In this document: positions 1 to 9,723 of the stretch, one piece after another
How positions within the stretch are numbered: position 1 is the first letter of the stretch
Layout: each line of letters opens with the position of its first letter
Source of the DNA: a bacterium
GTDB taxonomy: Bacteria > Zixibacteria > MSB-5A5 > GN15 > FEB-12
NCBI GenBank assembly: GCA_024230675.1
Contig: JAAERE010000083.1
Location: 1 to 35,799, forward strand
DNA length: 35,799 nt
Reading direction: 5' to 3'
Position numbers and translations under genes: made by a program
Notes under the pieces: model-generated
What the model was told of the DNA's origin: nothing
What the model saw: only the letters and a program-made list of their open reading frames with translations
The model's database searches: none

Positions 1-100
1 AATGTAAGCGGTGAATGCGGAAGAAGTGTCGAAGGGGGAAGTTTATTCTGGACGATCGAGGCCCTTCGGGTTTGATTGTTTTGATGAAGGAGCCTTTAGT

Positions 101-1906
101 ATGACAGAGCATTTACTGGTAGGGCTGGCCAGCATAATAGTGTTGGGAATCCTGGCTCAATGGCTGGCCTGGCGGCTGCATCTGCCGGCAATACTTCTGC
201 TGCTGATTTTTGGGGTCGTGGCGGGTCCGGTCACCGGCGTGCTGAATCCGGACCTGGTGTTTGGGGAGCTATTGTTCCCGCTGGTCTCTATCTCCGTGGC
301 CATCATTCTGTTCGAAGGCGGGTTGAATCTCAAACTCAGCGAGTTGAAAAGCGCCCGCTCGGTGATAGGTGGGCTGGTCACCACCGGAATAGTCATCACC
401 TGGGTCCTGGCCGCAACCGGCGCGTATTTCATAGCCGGGCTGGAGCTTCGACTGGCCGTGCTATTGGGCGCGGTACTCGTCGTCTCCGGTCCCACCGTGA
501 TCATTCCGCTCCTAAGACAGATTCGCCCGCTGGGCAATATAGGTTCCATAGTGAAGTGGGAGGGCATCGTCAACGACCCTATCGGGGCGCTCCTGGCGGT
601 ACTTGTCTTTGAAGTCATCCTCTTGGGCGGCGCCGAGGGCGGGGCCTCGGTAGTAGTCACGGGAGTACTGAAAGCCCTGGTTCTGGGAGGAGGGATCGGC
701 GTGGCCGGAGCCGGAGTGATCGTGCTCCTGCTGAAACGCTATTACATTCCCGACTTCCTCCAGAATCCGGTGTCGCTAATGCTCGTGGTCGTCTGTTACG
801 TCACATCGGAGGCGATCCAACCCGAGTCCGGTCTGCTGTCCGTCACCGTTATGGGCATGGCCCTGGCCAATCAACAGTTTGTATCGATAAGGCACATCCT
901 CGAATTCAAAGAAAACCTCCGGGTCCTGTTGATAGCGAGTTTGTTCATAATACTGGCGGCGCGACTTCCGATCGAAGCTCCGGTGTTTTCTGATCCGAGA
1001 GGCTGGTTGTTCGTGGCAGCGCTGATTTTCGTGGTGCGGCCCCTGGCCGTAATCGGCGCCACATTCAAATCCTCTCTGACGTGGCGCGAACGGCTTTTTC
1101 TAATGTGGATAGCCCCGCGTGGAATCGTGGCGGCGGCGGTCGTATCGGTGTTTGCGATTCGCCTTTCTGAGGTGGGGATCGAAGGAGGGGAGACGCTTGT
1201 ACCGCTAACGTTCCAGGTGATAGCAGCAACCGTGGCCGTGTATGGCCTTACCTCACCATTGGTGGCCCGCCTCCTGAAAGTAGCCTTGCCGAATCCCCAG
1301 GGTGTGCTCATCGCCGGGGCCCACGCCTGGGCGCGCGAAATCGGGCTGGCGTTGGAGGCTTCCCAATTCCCGGTAGTGCTGATCGATTCGAATTGGGCCA
1401 ATGTGGATGAGGCCCGTAAAGCCGGACTCGACGCCCACTATGCAAACGTTCTTTCGGAGGACATAGTGGTGGATGTGCCAATGGACGGAATCGGCCGGTT
1501 TCTGGCCCTGACGCCCAACGACGAGGTCAACGCGCTGGCCGTGCTTCACTTTGTAGATGTGTTCGGCCGGGCCGAGGTCTACCAATTGGCGCCAACCGGC
1601 GGAGCATCCTCCGGCAACGGTCTGCCTCTGCATCTCCGAGGAAGATACTTGTTCGCCAAGGAGGCTACTTTCGGCTATGTGTCGAGGCTTCTCGAAGGCG
1701 GCGCTAGAGTCAAGGCCGTGCCCATGACAGAAGAGTTTGATCTCGAGGCGTTTACTTCGATGTACGGCAGCACGGCGTTGCCTTTGTTTGTTGTCTCAGG
1801 TTCGGGGAAGCTGGGAATCTGCACGGCCGCCCGGCTGGCGGAGCCAGATTCAGGCGATGTTCTGATTAGTATAGTCGATCCGGTGGAAGAGACGTCGAAC
1901 GTCTGA
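101..1906 (+). CDS. CPA1-type cation:proton antiporter with RCK-like C-terminal domain
   Basis: Probable Na+(K+)/H+ antiporter of the inner membrane, exchanging cations for protons in pH and ion homeostasis. The first ~400 residues form about 12 hydrophobic segments. They include the family's conserved acidic stretch 'NDPIGALLAV' and, near the end of the membrane part, 'APRGIVAAAVVSVFAIRL'. The last ~190 residues resemble a TrkA-N/RCK Rossmann domain, but the nucleotide-binding glycine loop is loose (GAHAWAREIG rather than GxGxxG). The frame is open from a GTG at position 11; I chose the ATG at 101 because an AAGGAG ribosome binding site lies just before it (87-92) and the hydrophobic part starts immediately afterwards. 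It is convergent with the next gene, with 23 bp between the stops. The ion specificity cannot be read from sequence. Confidence 0.9.
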   Translation: MTEHLLVGLASIIVLGILAQWLAWRLHLPAILLLLIFGVVAGPVTGVLNPDLVFGELLFPLVSISVAIILFEGGLNLKLSELKSARSVIGGLVTTGIVITWVLAATGAYFIAGLELRLAVLLGAVLVVSGPTVIIPLLRQIRPLGNIGSIVKWEGIVNDPIGALLAVLVFEVILLGGAEGGASVVVTGVLKALVLGGGIGVAGAGVIVLLLKRYYIPDFLQNPVSLMLVVVCYVTSEAIQPESGLLSVTVMGMALANQQFVSIRHILEFKENLRVLLIASLFIILAARLPIEAPVFSDPRGWLFVAALIFVVRPLAVIGATFKSSLTWRERLFLMWIAPRGIVAAAVVSVFAIRLSEVGIEGGETLVPLTFQVIAATVAVYGLTSPLVARLLKVALPNPQGVLIAGAHAWAREIGLALEASQFPVVLIDSNWANVDEARKAGLDAHYANVLSEDIVVDVPMDGIGRFLALTPNDEVNALAVLHFVDVFGRAEVYQLAPTGGASSGNGLPLHLRGRYLFAKEATFGYVSRLLEGGARVKAVPMTEEFDLEAFTSMYGSTALPLFVVSGSGKLGICTAARLAEPDSGDVLISIVDPVEETSNV

Positions 1907-1929
1907 AGGTGTGCCTGAATCTGCTACTG

Positions 1930-2265
1930 CTATATTGTTACCACGCTGTCGGCGGTCATCATCACTTCGGAAATTTCCTGCATATCGTTGATGCGACCAA
2001 CCACGATCCTCTCCGTGATGCCAAAGTATGTACAGCAGGTGCCGCAGGCGATCAGATCAACTCCGGCCTCGAAGAGTCCGTTGAGGGCGTCAAGCACGGG
2101 GGAGCCTTCGGCCAGCAACTTCACTCCCGAATTGTAGAACAGGATAGCTTCCGGTTTGGTCTCAGCGGCCCAGAGTTTTCTGAGCAGTGGGCCCATAAGT
2201 TTGGCGCCAAGTTCCTCGTCCCCAACGCCCATGAATTCGCTGTTGATGATAACGGCTTTTCTCAA
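1930..2265 (-). CDS. DsrE/YedF-like sulfur-relay family protein
   Basis: Small (111 aa) soluble protein of the DsrE/DsrF superfamily. It is closest in style to the C-terminal half of the selenium-metabolism protein YedF: beta-alpha start 'KAVIINSEFMGVGDEELG', then 'GVDLIACGTCCTYFG', then 'INDMQEISEVMMTADSVV'. The cysteines in CGTCCTYFG sit where this family has its candidate persulfide-carrying residue. The N-terminal TusA-like (SirA) half of fused YedF proteins is missing, so this is a stand-alone DsrE domain. The start is a TTG at 2265, preceded by AGGAG at a spacing of about nine bases. No selenium or sulfur-oxidation genes are nearby, so its partner is unknown. Family membership is clear; the exact role is inferred. 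Confidence 0.82.
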   Translation of the reverse strand: MRKAVIINSEFMGVGDEELGAKLMGPLLRKLWAAETKPEAILFYNSGVKLLAEGSPVLDALNGLFEAGVDLIACGTCCTYFGITERIVVGRINDMQEISEVMMTADSVVTI

Positions 2266-2374
2266 AACCTGACTCTCCTGTGCAAGTCAATCGTTGTATT
2301 GTCCGGCATGATACTGCAAGGCCGGCCGAATGCCAACAGAATACGATCTGTTGTGATGTTAAAAGGCAGATGTC

Positions 2375-5278
2375 CTAGGGACATTCAGACAAAGGCGTGA
2401 GAGTAAGGAACTGGTTGTCGATTAGCAGCGACAGGTCGGTGATGTCTATCAGACCGTTTGTATCCAGGTCTGCTTCGTTGAAACAGCAGAGCGGCGTCAG
2501 ACTCAGAAACAGATTGTCCACCAGCACCTGAATGTCGGTGACATCGACGATATCCGACACGTCACAGTCAACGTTGCCCTGAAGGCCGGCACAGCAGTCG
2601 ACGAAGACTTCGAAGCTGAACAGCCTCCCCGTAGCAGCTCCGGCAAGGTCCTCGAGGTGAGCCGTGAAGTCAATTGTCCCGATCGATGGGGGAGTGCCGG
2701 ATAGGATGCCCTCGGGCGACAACGCCAGACCGGTACCGGCCAGGTCATTGTCACGATCGGACCAGGTGAAAGGAGCTGTTCCTCCTGAAGACAGAAGCTG
2801 CAGCTCTACGGCCACATCGCGCTCCGCGTCCGGGATGGCGACGGTGGTAATCACCGGCAGTTCATTGATCTGAAGAGCTAGGAGCCGCTCATCCGAGCCG
2901 GAGGCATTGTCCGTCACCGCAGCCGTGAACTCGATCGGGCCCGTGGCCAGGGGTACACCGGACAAAAGACCGGCGGAGGACAGCGTCAGTCCCGTTGCGG
3001 TGAGGTCACAGTGCAAGTCGGACCATGTGAAGGGCGCTGTCCCTCCGGCGGTTGTCAGTTGTTCTGAATACGGCTGCCCCACGGTCCAGTCCGGCAGGCT
3101 CGTGGAGTATATGGCGACGTCGCTGACGAGGGAGGGGAAGACGATCAGGTCGACCAGGGCCCGGTCATCGCCGGAGGTAGCACCCGCATCCTTCTCATAT
3201 CGCCAGGCGAACGTGTGGCTGCCGGCGTCGATCGAGAATACCGCCTTGGTCCATGGCACCTCGCCTGACCACGCGTACTGTTGTTGACCATCAATGGAGA
3301 ACTTCAGGAAGTCATAGTCAGCCTCGGAGGAGACTTTGTAGAAAAACGAAAGCTCACCGGGAGCAGCTACATCAACCGTGACGGACAATTCGGAGTACTG
3401 GCTGTGCGTAACGGCGCCGGACTTCGCAGCGTACGAGCCCTCGAACACGCTGGTTGATTGTGCGGTCCAGTTGACGGCTCCGCTGAGTTGCCAGGGGAAT
3501 TCTGTGAAATCAGCCGTTTCGAAATCTTCGACCCATAGACCAATAGGGATCGAGAAAAGGATTGTATCCAGATAGCCACCGTCGGCTGTCACGACCAACT
3601 GGAACTCCGCGGTATGATTGAAGGGGCAGGTCGGGGAGACTGTGAATTCGTAGGCGCTGACCGACAGATTCAGACCGCCCAGCGCGGGCACCAGCGGAAA
3701 GGCTGATGTCCCTTCCGTGATAGTAATATATGAGTCGGTAGTCACCAGTTCGCCGCTGACTCCGTTCGCTTGAAGCAACCCGATGTTTTCTAAGGAGATG
3801 TGGCTGCTGACCGTGTCGCCGGCCTGAACTGCCTGTATCCCGTGATCGTCCAGAAGAAGGACCGGTGCGTTCGGAAGCGGTGTTAGAGCTACATCCACTA
3901 CAGTTGACTGACGGTCGACAGCCGTGACCGCGTACACGGTGTCGGGGAAATATCCTTCGGCCGTGAACCGCAGATCATATGTGCCGGCCTCGATCATACG
4001 ATGATAATCGCCGACATCGGGATCGGTCCAAACCTCGGAATTATCCAGGTCATGACCAAGAACTGTCACGGTGGCGAAAACCGGAAGCCCGGTGGAGGCA
4101 TCGGTAACAAGCCCCCTGATGCCGTAAAGCCCGTTCTCGAGAAACTGGAGAAGCGAAACCCGATTGAAGACCCAATGCCCCGGAAGTTGCTCCTCCGGAA
4201 GGAGATGAGTGTTCGACAACTCGACTGTGATTTCCCGACCGCGCCGTTCGTAGATCATGTAATCCTGCCGTCCGCCGGTCACCCGATACCAGTCGTAGCC
4301 GTTGGAAACCCCGTCGTCGAAGTCGGTCATGTAAATGCCAAAGGAGTAGGACTGGACTGTGTCGGCGTACAAATGACAGATATTCTGATACCATGAGTCG
4401 TCAGCGTGGCGACGGAACCAGGTATCCCAGGGGTAGCAGACCACCTCGGCGCCGGCATGATGGTTGGCCGAAAGCGTGAAACTGTGCTCCTCGGCCAGAG
4501 ACATCATCGCTACTGTCTCCGGCTGCCACAGGTTGCCGTCGGGATGGTTTCCAACGGCCGGGTCCGGGAAATTCCGGTTCAGGTCAACTCCGTTGGCGTT
4601 GGCGCGGGTAGCCCCGCTGACCGAACTGTTGCCGGTGCGATAGGTACCGTCGGGATTGGCCAGGGGGTTAATCCAGATTTCGGTGCTGTCAACCAGACGC
4701 GTAATCGCCGCATCGCTCCCATAAGCGACCAGCAGCGAGTCGATCATGCGCAGCAACAGGACATAGCCCACCGTCTCGTTTCCGTGCATCGTGCTGGTGT
4801 GCATCACCTCGGGCTCGTCTTCCTCGGTGCCGACATTGTCGGAGATCACGGCAAACAAGATCTCGCGGCCCTCAACGGTCGTTCCGGCCGAGACGATCTG
4901 GCAAAGACCCGGATAGTCCAGTTCGAATTGGCTCATCATCGCGGTGTAGGCACTGTACGTCGGGTAGGCGTCCCAGGCCTCGGCCGCGGTCGAAGCTGTG
5001 GCGGCCATCCGGGGAGAAATCTGTGTGCTGGGATGAGGGAGGAGCGTGTAATCGTAGCCAAGGGCTTCGAAGGCGTCCAGCTCCGAGTCGTTGGCAAAAG
5101 CGTGGATCGTAGTTCCCTGTACTCTGGCGATAGAGATGACACTGGTGAGCTGATTGAGTTCTTTCGGGGAGTCCACCGTGAACCTGATATAATGCTCCGT
5201 CGGTCCTGCGCCTCTGGCCGAAAGAGCCAGGATAACGAGGAGCAACAGCCCGAGAGTTGTCCTTCTTGCCAAAGACAT
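2375..5278 (-). CDS. Secreted M14 zinc carboxypeptidase with dockerin-like tail
   Basis: Exported metallocarboxypeptidase that should trim C-terminal residues from extracellular peptides. The signal peptide is at residues 1-23. The M14 domain (~105-380) shows the zinc ligands H165 and E168 (MHGNE), the substrate-binding LNRNF at 233-237, a zinc histidine in NHHAG (273/274) and the catalytic glutamate E353 (ITVEL). It is followed by a carboxypeptidase-regulatory-like beta domain (~386-466), a linker, a MAM/jelly-roll-like region (~582-714) and two tandem putative-Ig (He_PIG-like) repeats (~720-805 and 808-893), both containing GTAPFTWSD. The last 73 residues (from C895) are a double EF-hand dockerin-like module ending NQFLTLTPLSECP. 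All catalytic residues are present, so it is probably active. It is expressed alone from the promoter at 5369-5396. Confidence 0.93.
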   Translation of the reverse strand: MSLARRTTLGLLLLVILALSARGAGPTEHYIRFTVDSPKELNQLTSVISIARVQGTTIHAFANDSELDAFEALGYDYTLLPHPSTQISPRMAATASTAAEAWDAYPTYSAYTAMMSQFELDYPGLCQIVSAGTTVEGREILFAVISDNVGTEEDEPEVMHTSTMHGNETVGYVLLLRMIDSLLVAYGSDAAITRLVDSTEIWINPLANPDGTYRTGNSSVSGATRANANGVDLNRNFPDPAVGNHPDGNLWQPETVAMMSLAEEHSFTLSANHHAGAEVVCYPWDTWFRRHADDSWYQNICHLYADTVQSYSFGIYMTDFDDGVSNGYDWYRVTGGRQDYMIYERRGREITVELSNTHLLPEEQLPGHWVFNRVSLLQFLENGLYGIRGLVTDASTGLPVFATVTVLGHDLDNSEVWTDPDVGDYHRMIEAGTYDLRFTAEGYFPDTVYAVTAVDRQSTVVDVALTPLPNAPVLLLDDHGIQAVQAGDTVSSHISLENIGLLQANGVSGELVTTDSYITITEGTSAFPLVPALGGLNLSVSAYEFTVSPTCPFNHTAEFQLVVTADGGYLDTILFSIPIGLWVEDFETADFTEFPWQLSGAVNWTAQSTSVFEGSYAAKSGAVTHSQYSELSVTVDVAAPGELSFFYKVSSEADYDFLKFSIDGQQQYAWSGEVPWTKAVFSIDAGSHTFAWRYEKDAGATSGDDRALVDLIVFPSLVSDVAIYSTSLPDWTVGQPYSEQLTTAGGTAPFTWSDLHCDLTATGLTLSSAGLLSGVPLATGPIEFTAAVTDNASGSDERLLALQINELPVITTVAIPDAERDVAVELQLLSSGGTAPFTWSDRDNDLAGTGLALSPEGILSGTPPSIGTIDFTAHLEDLAGAATGRLFSFEVFVDCCAGLQGNVDCDVSDIVDVTDIQVLVDNLFLSLTPLCCFNEADLDTNGLIDITDLSLLIDNQFLTLTPLSECP

Positions 5279-5368
5279 GGTAGTACCTTAGATCGAACGT
5301 AGTGGCACCTCGCTTGAGGCGCTAAAGGCGAGCAGCTTGTGAGGAGTAGTCGGCTCAACTTCGAGCTA

Positions 5369-5396
5369 AATATAACCCGATTCGACTATCTGTCAA
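5369..5396 (-). promoter_or_regulatory. Sigma-70-type promoter of the M14 carboxypeptidase gene
   Basis: Read on the minus strand: a perfect TTGACA (5396-5391), a 16-bp spacer and TATATT (5374-5369), followed by TAG. The predicted start of transcription is near 5362, giving a leader of about 85 bases before the ATG at 5278. An AAGGT ribosome binding site precedes the ATG. Confidence 0.6.
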
Positions 5397-5430
5397 CCAA
5401 TTACGTGCGGCGAGATATCGCAACAAAATA

Positions 5431-5459
5431 GGGGGGACAGAAATCGGTTCTGTCCCCCC
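5431..5459 (-). terminator. Hairpin terminator of the efflux operon (or mobile palindrome)
   Basis: Perfect 12-bp inverted repeat GGGGGGACAGAA (5431-5442) / TTCTGTCCCCCC (5448-5459) with a 5-base loop. It lies 20 bp past the stop of the RND pump gene. On the minus strand it is followed by TATTTTGTTG, a moderate T-tract, so it can end the operon transcript. The GGGGACAGA-type arm also resembles short dispersed palindromes of REP type, so the hairpin may have a second origin. Confidence 0.55.
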
Positions 5460-5478
5460 CTTCATTTTCGGACCAGAG

Positions 5479-8400
5479 CTATTTGTTTTGGAGGGCCTGT
5501 TCTTTGAGGGCCTCGACGCTGTCCGGAGCTTTCTCTCCACGGAACAATTTCCGCAATATCCGCACCACGAAATTGCTGATGTCATCGATCATGGTATACA
5601 CCACCGGTACGACGACTAGCGTCAGCAGAGTAGAGGAGAGCATACCGCCGATGACCGCGCGCGCCATGGGCGCTCTCAATTCGGCACCGGGTCCCCACCC
5701 CAGGGCCAGCGGCAGCATCCCGAAAACGGTGGCGAAAGTAGTCATGAGGATCGGGCGGAGTCGGATCGGCCCCGCTTGGAGGACGGCTTCGGAGCGTCCC
5801 ATACCGGCAGCCCGCCTCTGCTTGACGAAGTCAATCAACAGAATAGCGTTTTTCGTTACAAGCCCCATCAGCATGACGATCCCAATCAGGGTCATGATGT
5901 TGATTGATGATCCCCAGACCCAGAGTCCCATGATAGCGCCGATCAGCGACAGCGGCAGCGACAACATGATCGAAAAAGGATCGGAGAAAGATTCATATTG
6001 TGACGCCAAAAGCAGGTAGATGAAAATCACGGCCAGGAAAAGAGCTTTGAGGATATTCACGAAGGACTCGACCATGATTTCCTGGTCCCCAACCGGTCCT
6101 ATAGAATAGCCGGGCGGAAGCTTGAGCGTGCTGTCGATGCGAGCGGTGGCGTCGTTGGAGATCGTTCCCGCGAAATATCCATAGGCCGGATTGGCGTTGA
6201 CGCGCACCTCGGGCTGGCGATCGTAGCGGGAGTACTCGCCGATCGAGGTCGCCTTTTCGAATTGTGCGACCCGGTCGATAGGCACCAGGAAGGTTTTTAT
6301 GCCGATAATCTCCTTGGAACTGGCGACCATTATGCGACCAACAGCCTCCTCGGAATCACGAAACTTCTCATCCAGCCGGATGCGGACGTCATAATCCTGG
6401 TCGCCTTCCTTGTACTGGGAGACAACCTCGCCCTCAACGAGTGATCGGATCGTCTGTGAGATAGAGTAAACGTTCAATCCCAGGTCATCGGCCTTCTGCC
6501 GGTCGACACTGATCTGCATCTCCGGTTTGCCTTCTTCGAGGCTGTTATCAATATCTATAGTACCGGGGGTCTCTCTGATAATCGTTTGTACGCGGTGGGC
6601 CAGACGGGTCAATTCCTCGCGGTCTTCACCGCGTATTGAGAATTCAACCGGCTTGGAGGAGCCGCCTTCGGCCGGCTGCAGGGCCACTGAAGTTTTTATG
6701 CCTGGAACGCCGCCTATGAGCGTCCTGACCTCTTCGACCAGTTCCTGAGCGGATCTTTCGCGCTCCAGGGCGTCGGTCAAAACCACGAGCAGCAGGCCCT
6801 CGGTAACCGGCGAGTTGGAGCCGCCGATAGTCACGAAAAATCCCGCCACTTCTTCCAGCGGACCAAGAGCCTCTTCCAGTTGCGCAAACCTCTCCGACGT
6901 ATCCTCGAGAGTCGTGCCCGGCGGCGTGTACCCGCTGATATACAGCTTGCCCTGGTCGGTAGAAGCCTGGAATTCGAATCCAATCTGACCGGAAAATAGA
7001 ATTGCAAAAGCACCTGCAAAGGCGAATACTGCGACAAGTACCACCAACCAGCGGTGACGCAGGGAGAAGCGAAGTATGTTGGAGTAGACAGGTTTGATGC
7101 TGTCAAACGCCCGGTTCCAAAGGTTTAGCGGTCTTCTGATTGTCAGCCAGAACTTCCACGGACCGGTGGCTCGATTGGGGTCAAGTGATTCGGCGTCTTC
7201 ACGCGGCATCTGGAAGCGAGCGGCCAGCATGGGGACCAGTGAGAAAGCCACGAAGAGAGAAATAAGCACCGCGAAAGCCACCGTCATGCCGAACTCGTAG
7301 AAGAACTTTCCGACAATGCCTTCCATAAACGCCACCGGCAGGAATACGACCATGATCGCGAAAGTCGTGGCTGCCACTGCGAGGCCGATCTCCTTAGTGC
7401 CGGAAAACGCTGCCTGGAACGGCGTCATGCCTTCCTGTATTTTTCGATAGATATTCTCCACCACTACGATGGAGTCATCTATGAGAATTCCGACAGCCAG
7501 CGACAGCCCGAGCAGGGTCATGAAGTTGATCGTGAATCCGAGAAACTCCATGATCGTGAAGGTGGCGATAATTGAAATCGGAATAGACAGGCTGGTGATA
7601 AAAGTAGGCCTGATATCCAGCAGGAAAAGGAAGATAACAAGGACGGCCAGAAGGGTACCGAACCAGATGTTGAAAATGATCTCGTCGATCGAGTCGTTGA
7701 TCCAGGTGGAATTGTCGTTTACAACCGTGATTTCTATATCAGGGGGAACTTCGTCCTGGAGTTCAGCCAGTTCAGCTTTGACGCCGTCGGCGAGGTCAAC
7801 AATGTTCGCACCCGACTGATTGATTATCCGCAAGGCCACGGCAGACTCGCCGTTGTAGCGGGACAGAGAGCGTTGCTCCACGATAGTATCGCGAACGGCA
7901 GCTATATCGGAGAGATACACCGGTGTGCCGTTGTGGTTCTTGACAACCAGGGCGTTGAACTGATCCACGGAAGTCAGTTTCCCTTTGACTCTAACGACGT
8001 ACTCCCGCGCCGATTCATCCACGCGCCCGCCCGGGATTTCCAGGTTGGAAGTCATCACGGCGCCGCGGATGTCCTCCACGGAGACCTGATAGCTTTCCAT
8101 ACGATGTGGGTTGAGCGCAATGAGTATTTCGCGTTCTTTGCCGCCGATCAGGTTCACCGATCCAACGCCGGTAACAGCTTCGAGCCGCGGTTTGATACGA
8201 TCTTTCGTAAGTTCCGTAATCTCCCGTTGGGTCCGGCTGCCGGCCACGGTGATCTCCATCACGCCCTGGCTTTCCATGTCGAACTGGCTGATGACGGGTT
8301 CTTCGATGTCATCGGGCAGCTCGGCCCTGATGCCGGCCACCTTCTCACGAACGTCCTGGGAGGCCACAGCGCTCTCTACGTCGAGATCAAACTCGACGAA

Positions 8401-8673
8401 CGTATAGGTGAACCCCTCCTGGGCCTTGGAGTTGATGTGCCGGATCCCCGATATCTGGTTGACAGCCTCTTCAACCTTCTTGGTGATTTCCGTCTCGATA
8501 GTCTCGGCCGAGGCTCCCGGATACACTGTCTGGACCACCACGAAGGGGAAATCTACTTTCGGCCAGAGCTCAACCGACAGGCCGAAGAATGAGAAGGCAC
8601 CGAGCACCAGCAGGGCGCCGATCATCATAGTAGCGAAAACCGGTCGCTTGATTGATATGTCAGAAATCTTCAT
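5479..8673 (-). CDS. RND efflux pump permease (HAE1/AcrB type)
   Basis: Inner-membrane, proton-driven drug/metabolite exporter (1064 aa, the usual length for the family). It begins in standard fashion ([17 protein letters not shown]) with the first transmembrane helix, followed by a periplasmic porter domain. Transmembrane helix 4 carries the paired proton-relay aspartates D399 and D400 in [14 protein letters not shown]. The second half repeats the fold, and '[20 protein letters not shown]' and '[21 protein letters not shown]' are the typical second-half signatures. It is last in the operon: its ATG comes 4 bp after the stop of the membrane fusion gene, with only a weak ribosome binding site, suggesting translational coupling. 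With the two upstream genes it forms a complete envelope-spanning pump. Substrates cannot be inferred. Confidence 0.96.
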   Translation of the reverse strand: MKISDISIKRPVFATMMIGALLVLGAFSFFGLSVELWPKVDFPFVVVQTVYPGASAETIETEITKKVEEAVNQISGIRHINSKAQEGFTYTFVEFDLDVESAVASQDVREKVAGIRAELPDDIEEPVISQFDMESQGVMEITVAGSRTQREITELTKDRIKPRLEAVTGVGSVNLIGGKEREILIALNPHRMESYQVSVEDIRGAVMTSNLEIPGGRVDESAREYVVRVKGKLTSVDQFNALVVKNHNGTPVYLSDIAAVRDTIVEQRSLSRYNGESAVALRIINQSGANIVDLADGVKAELAELQDEVPPDIEITVVNDNSTWINDSIDEIIFNIWFGTLLAVLVIFLFLLDIRPTFITSLSIPISIIATFTIMEFLGFTINFMTLLGLSLAVGILIDDSIVVVENIYRKIQEGMTPFQAAFSGTKEIGLAVAATTFAIMVVFLPVAFMEGIVGKFFYEFGMTVAFAVLISLFVAFSLVPMLAARFQMPREDAESLDPNRATGPWKFWLTIRRPLNLWNRAFDSIKPVYSNILRFSLRHRWLVVLVAVFAFAGAFAILFSGQIGFEFQASTDQGKLYISGYTPPGTTLEDTSERFAQLEEALGPLEEVAGFFVTIGGSNSPVTEGLLLVVLTDALERERSAQELVEEVRTLIGGVPGIKTSVALQPAEGGSSKPVEFSIRGEDREELTRLAHRVQTIIRETPGTIDIDNSLEEGKPEMQISVDRQKADDLGLNVYSISQTIRSLVEGEVVSQYKEGDQDYDVRIRLDEKFRDSEEAVGRIMVASSKEIIGIKTFLVPIDRVAQFEKATSIGEYSRYDRQPEVRVNANPAYGYFAGTISNDATARIDSTLKLPPGYSIGPVGDQEIMVESFVNILKALFLAVIFIYLLLASQYESFSDPFSIMLSLPLSLIGAIMGLWVWGSSINIMTLIGIVMLMGLVTKNAILLIDFVKQRRAAGMGRSEAVLQAGPIRLRPILMTTFATVFGMLPLALGWGPGAELRAPMARAVIGGMLSSTLLTLVVVPVVYTMIDDISNFVVRILRKLFRGEKAPDSVEALKEQALQNK

Positions 8674-8677
8674 GTTA

Positions 8678-9715
8678 TTACTCGTCGAGAGATGTTACAT
8701 TGACGTTGATACCATCGTCGAGATAGTCCTGTCCCAGAACGACCAACGTATCTCCAGCGGAGAGCCCCGAGGTTACCACCACCTCGCCTGAAAGATCGGC
8801 CCCCAATGTGACTTCACGTTTATCAGCCCGGCCTTCCTTCACGACGAAGATGGTTTCTTTGCCGTCGAGCGTTAGCACGGCCTTTCTCGGGATAGACACA
8901 ACCGATTCCAGGCGTTCCCGGACGAACTCTACGCGGACGAACATGCCCGGTCGGAAGAGCCCGGAGCTATTGTCAAAAAGCGCTTCCACTTCGAAACTCC
9001 GCGTTACCGGATCGGCTGAGCCGGCTATCGCAACCACCTGGCCCGCGAGTTTCCCGTCCACGGCATCGGACAGAACGTTCACTTCTGAGCCGGCGGTGAA
9101 GCTTTCGATTTCATCGGAATTGACGCCGAATTTCACGCGCAGGCGATCGGTGGTAGCAACGGTGGCCAGCTCTTGGCCAACATAGACCAGATCGCCGGGG
9201 GAGACCTCCATGGAGGTCACCACGCCCGCTATGGGGGAGGGAACCTCGACCATTTTGGCCACAGCCTCAAAAGCTGCTTTGTTGACTTCGTACTCCGTGC
9301 GGGCGGCATCGTGCTCCGTTTCGGACACGGCGCCCTCTTTATAGAGGAAGGCCATTTTGTTGAAGTTCTTTTCGGCGTTGAGAAAGACCGATTGGGCCTG
9401 GGTGTACTGTGAGCTGGCGCCGTAACGGTCCAGTGTGAGAACAACCTGATCGGCCTTCACCTGCTGGCCTTCCGCTACCAGAACTTCATCCACGGCCTCG
9501 GCCAATCGCGAGTAGACGACTGTTTGTTGTTTGCCCTCAAGCGTGCCGGTGTAGATTCTGGTCACAGTTTGATCGGACCTTTCCACGACAACGGCGTTGA
9601 CGGCGATTACTCGCTCGCCGATCGTTTCTTCCTGCGCCTGCTCGCCGCAGGCTGCGAACAATTGAAGAGCCGACAGGGCGGCTACAGTGACTATCAAGTG
9701 CGTTTTCTTGTACAT
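8678..9715 (-). CDS. RND efflux periplasmic adaptor (membrane fusion protein)
   Basis: Bridges the RND permease and the TolC-like channel across the periplasm (345 aa). The N-terminus is a lipoprotein-type signal with cysteine 23 in LFAACGEQ; the -3 residue is F rather than the usual L/V/I, so lipidation is likely but not certain. A biotinyl-lipoyl half-motif (RLAEAVDEVLVAEGQQVKAD) follows, then a short alpha-helical hairpin (~100-150), the second lipoyl half (VPSPIAGVVTSMEVSPGD), a beta-barrel domain and a membrane-proximal domain (ending near GDTLVVLGQDYLDDG). This is the normal MexA/AcrA domain order. It sits between the tolC-like gene (8 bp) and the pump gene (4 bp) on the same strand. 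Confidence 0.94.
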   Translation of the reverse strand: MYKKTHLIVTVAALSALQLFAACGEQAQEETIGERVIAVNAVVVERSDQTVTRIYTGTLEGKQQTVVYSRLAEAVDEVLVAEGQQVKADQVVLTLDRYGASSQYTQAQSVFLNAEKNFNKMAFLYKEGAVSETEHDAARTEYEVNKAAFEAVAKMVEVPSPIAGVVTSMEVSPGDLVYVGQELATVATTDRLRVKFGVNSDEIESFTAGSEVNVLSDAVDGKLAGQVVAIAGSADPVTRSFEVEALFDNSSGLFRPGMFVRVEFVRERLESVVSIPRKAVLTLDGKETIFVVKEGRADKREVTLGADLSGEVVVTSGLSAGDTLVVLGQDYLDDGINVNVTSLDE

Positions 9716-9723
9716 TGTTCTCT

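Noticed and set aside
4001-5302. Long antisense open frames across the carboxypeptidase gene.
   Set aside because: They are shadows of high-GC coding sequence, with no family-like sequence and no ribosome binding sites.
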